Source of the DNA: FEN-1297 sp963843605
GTDB taxonomy: Bacteria; Bacteroidota; Ignavibacteria; Ignavibacteriales; Ignavibacteriaceae
NCBI GenBank assembly: GCA_963843605.1
Contig: CAWJLA010000004.1
Span: forward strand, 392,510 to 456,509
Direction: 5' to 3'
Length of the DNA: 64,000 nt
The notes below the pieces were generated by a model that saw only the letters and a list, made by a program, of their open reading frames with translations, did no database searches and was not told where the DNA came from. Every line of letters begins with the position of its first letter. The stretch's first letter is position 1. A program made the position numbers and the translations under genes. Shown here piece by piece: positions 62,275 to 64,000 of the stretch.

Positions 62275-63677
62275 TCAATCATAATGTCCTTTTCCCAGCA
62301 GAACCACAAAAACAGTTCTGAGCAAGATCTTAAAATCCATTCTCAGCGACATGTTTTCTATATAAAAAAGATCATATCTCAGTTTTACTTTTACGTCTTC
62401 AATAGTTTCGTCGTACTTATGTTTTACCTGAGCCCAACCGGTTATACCGGGCCGCACTTTTAATCTTCTTTTATAATAAGGAATTTCATCCGAAAGCTTT
62501 TCAACAAAGAAAGGTCTCTCCGGTCGCGGCCCGACGAGGCTCATTTCACCTTTAAGAACATTTATCATCTGAGGTATTTCATCAATTCTTACTCGTCTTA
62601 TAAATTTACCGACTTTTGTAATCCTCGGATCATCCTTTTGCGACCATACCGGACCGGTATGTTTCTCGGCATCTTTTCTCATGGAACGGAATTTATATAT
62701 TTGAAAAATTGATCCGTTAATGCCGCATCTGTCCTGTCTGAAAAACACTTCTCCTTCTGTTTCAATTTTAATTGCGATAGCGGTAAATATTAAAACCGGT
62801 GATGTTATGATGAGAATAATAAATGAAATAATAATATCGAAGATCCTCTTAAGTTTCTTTTCCCATTCGGGCATAAGCTGGGGCATAATATCGATAAGAG
62901 GGATTCCGTAAATCTGAGAAGTTCTTGCCTGTCCGCTTAATATCTCGTAAAGATCGGGTACAATTTTAAGTCCGACATTTTGAGCTTCGCATTTAGCAAT
63001 AATATCCACCAGATAATCCCGGTCTTCTTTTTCGAGTGCGATAATAACTTCTTTTATATTTAATTCATTTATTTTTTCCCTGACTTTTTCAAGAGAACCG
63101 ATGGTTTTTATTCCGTCAAATTCCCTTATAAGTTCAGGATTTCTCAGAGGTATATAACCGACAACATCGAGTCCCAGAGCAGGATGTTTTTTAACCTGCT
63201 GCTGAACATCGTTCGCTTTTGGATTAAAACCTATTATAATTGCATTTTTCCTGCCGTAGCCTTTTATCAGAAGTCTTCTTTGCAGACCGCGGATAAATAG
63301 TCGACCGGCTCCGACAAGAAGTAAAAATAATCCCCAGTAAATAAAAATGAGAATTCTGGAATTAGACGGAACACTATGAAGATAATCATCAATAAAAACT
63401 AGAAAGAATAGAATAAAAATTCCCACAAAAGAGCTTTAAAGAGAGTTGATATTTCATCAAATCTGGAAGATGCGAACCAGGTGCGGTACATACCCACAAA
63501 AGTAAATATTATCAGCCAATAAAAATAAATTACCAGCATGGGAATAACCAGTTCCGGCCGCAATAGAAGTCTGAACCAGCCGGTTTGAACTCTGAGCTGG
63601 TAATAAATTATCCAAGCAAAGTTAATAGTTAAAAAGTCAATAACTATAATTAATATTTTTTCCAGCTTTTTGTTCAA
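62275..63677 (-). CDS. Polyprenyl-phosphate glycosyl-1-phosphate transferase, frameshifted
   Basis: Initiates polysaccharide synthesis by loading a sugar phosphate on undecaprenyl phosphate. N-terminal membrane helices (from MNKKLEKILIIVIDFLTINF) lead into FKALLWGIFILFFLVFIDD once the frame is corrected. Then come a CoA-binding-like domain (AIIIGFNPKANDVQQQVKKH) and the bacterial-sugar-transferase domain with FQIYKFRSMRKDAEKHTGPV, the catalytic RRVRIDEIPQ and SLVGPRPERP, and RPGITGWAQVKHKYDETIED. The frame breaks at the CCC run 63422-63424, where one base is missing. Corrected length is about 467 residues. The WcaJ/EpsE-like class is clear; the sugar is not. Confidence 0.9.
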
Positions 63678-63694
63678 ATTAATATTAGCAGTAT

Positions 63695-64000
63695 TTATAA
63701 ATAATTTCTTTTAATAAAAAATAAAAAATTCTGCACTCTTTTTTTAATAAAGAATGGTAAAAAAGAAAATAAATATTGCATAAAATTTACCATGTATGCT
63801 TTTTTGTAATTTGGATATTCATTTCTGTATGATTTAATATATTGAAGTATAATTTTGGCAGTAAGATTCTGGTTTTCAGTGGAACGGTTCTGCCCGGCGT
63901 TCATATATAAAGAAAAATATTCTTTAAAATTATATAATTTCCCTAACCGGCCCAATCTAAGCCACAAATCCCAATCTTCAACAAATTTTATTTTTTTATA
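63695..64000 (-). CDS. GT2 glycosyltransferase, C-terminal part (cut by window edge)
   Basis: The frame is open from the edge. It begins with KFVEDWDLWLRLGRLGKLYN, the ED-W-DLW-RL block characteristic of the acceptor region of GT2 family enzymes. About 100 residues are present, ending in a basic, membrane-associated tail. The catalytic N-terminal half lies beyond 64000. It is part of the same polysaccharide cluster as the downstream glycosyl-1-phosphate transferase. Confidence 0.75.
   Translation of the reverse strand, partial: YKKIKFVEDWDLWLRLGRLGKLYNFKEYFSLYMNAGQNRSTENQNLTAKIILQYIKSYRNEYPNYKKAYMVNFMQYLFSFLPFFIKKRVQNFLFFIKRNYL

Noticed and set aside
1..64000. tRNA, rRNA or riboswitches
   Set aside because: I searched the gaps by eye and found no cloverleaf, conserved rRNA segment or known riboswitch core; nearly all sequence is coding.

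Overview
The window is an AT-rich bacterial chromosome segment, almost entirely coding. Two GWxTD-domain proteins, a bactofilin, a Bacteroidota-style miaB / sigma-54 activator / lptE cluster, an MlaEFD lipid transporter, LPS-type glycosyltransferases and an atp operon without beta and epsilon genes point to a Gram-negative member of the Bacteroidota/Chlorobi/Ignavibacteria group. I infer this from gene content; no rRNA is present to confirm it. Almost all genes are on the minus strand. The exception is a plus-strand island at about 24990-29417.

Layout from low to high coordinates. (1) 1-12.5 kb: uvrA (cut by the edge and frameshifted), mlaD-mlaF-mlaE, yraN, rnhB, a UbiA-type prenyltransferase, a BamA/TamA-like porin, a PfkB-type sugar kinase, a GWxTD protein, rimO, cdsA and a small zinc-ribbon protein. 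(2) 12.5-24.7 kb: a CPBP protease, a DUF3108 protein, a GT9 glycosyltransferase, an alkyladenine glycosylase, TPR proteins, a membrane GT2, lptE, a sigma-54 activator, an MBL hydrolase, a SPOR protein, miaB and a DUF3467 protein. (3) 25-29.4 kb, plus strand: adenosine deaminase, a small hypothetical gene, urocanate hydratase and a PGDH-like dehydrogenase, closed by a palindromic terminator. (4) 29.4-44.7 kb: an MqnA-like gene, then a long co-directional run. In transcription order it is GWxTD, acyltransferase, GT9, tsaC, M23 peptidase, bactofilin, atpZ-atpI-like-atpBEFHAG, ffh-rpsP-khpA-rimM-trmD-rplS, ending in a strong hairpin terminator. (5) 44.8-57.4 kb: serA, trxA, an enoyl-ACP reductase-like SDR, dnaE, dut, a flippase, nadC, a thioesterase and an SGNH/MBOAT acetylation pair. 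(6) 57.8-64 kb: accA and a surface-polysaccharide cluster.

The most unusual locus lies inside that polysaccharide cluster at about 61.55-62.27 kb. It is a four-helix-bundle (23S-IVS/S23-type) gene disrupted by an in-frame TAA. It sits between low-complexity arms that share a perfect 12-base inverted repeat, and one arm expands into ten copies of a 14-base unit. It looks like a small IVS-like structured insertion element placed directly after the stop codon of a phosphoglycosyltransferase gene.

Four otherwise conserved genes (uvrA, atpB, a dolichyl-phosphate-mannose-synthase-like GT2 and a polyprenyl phosphoglycosyltransferase) each carry one small indel. Three of these are in homopolymer runs. 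In every case the correct protein continues in the adjacent frame, which suggests residual sequencing or assembly errors more than gene decay. I annotate the reconstructed genes and state where the frame changes. A GT2 protein fused to a phosphoglycosyltransferase domain that has lost its catalytic core is the other protein-level oddity.
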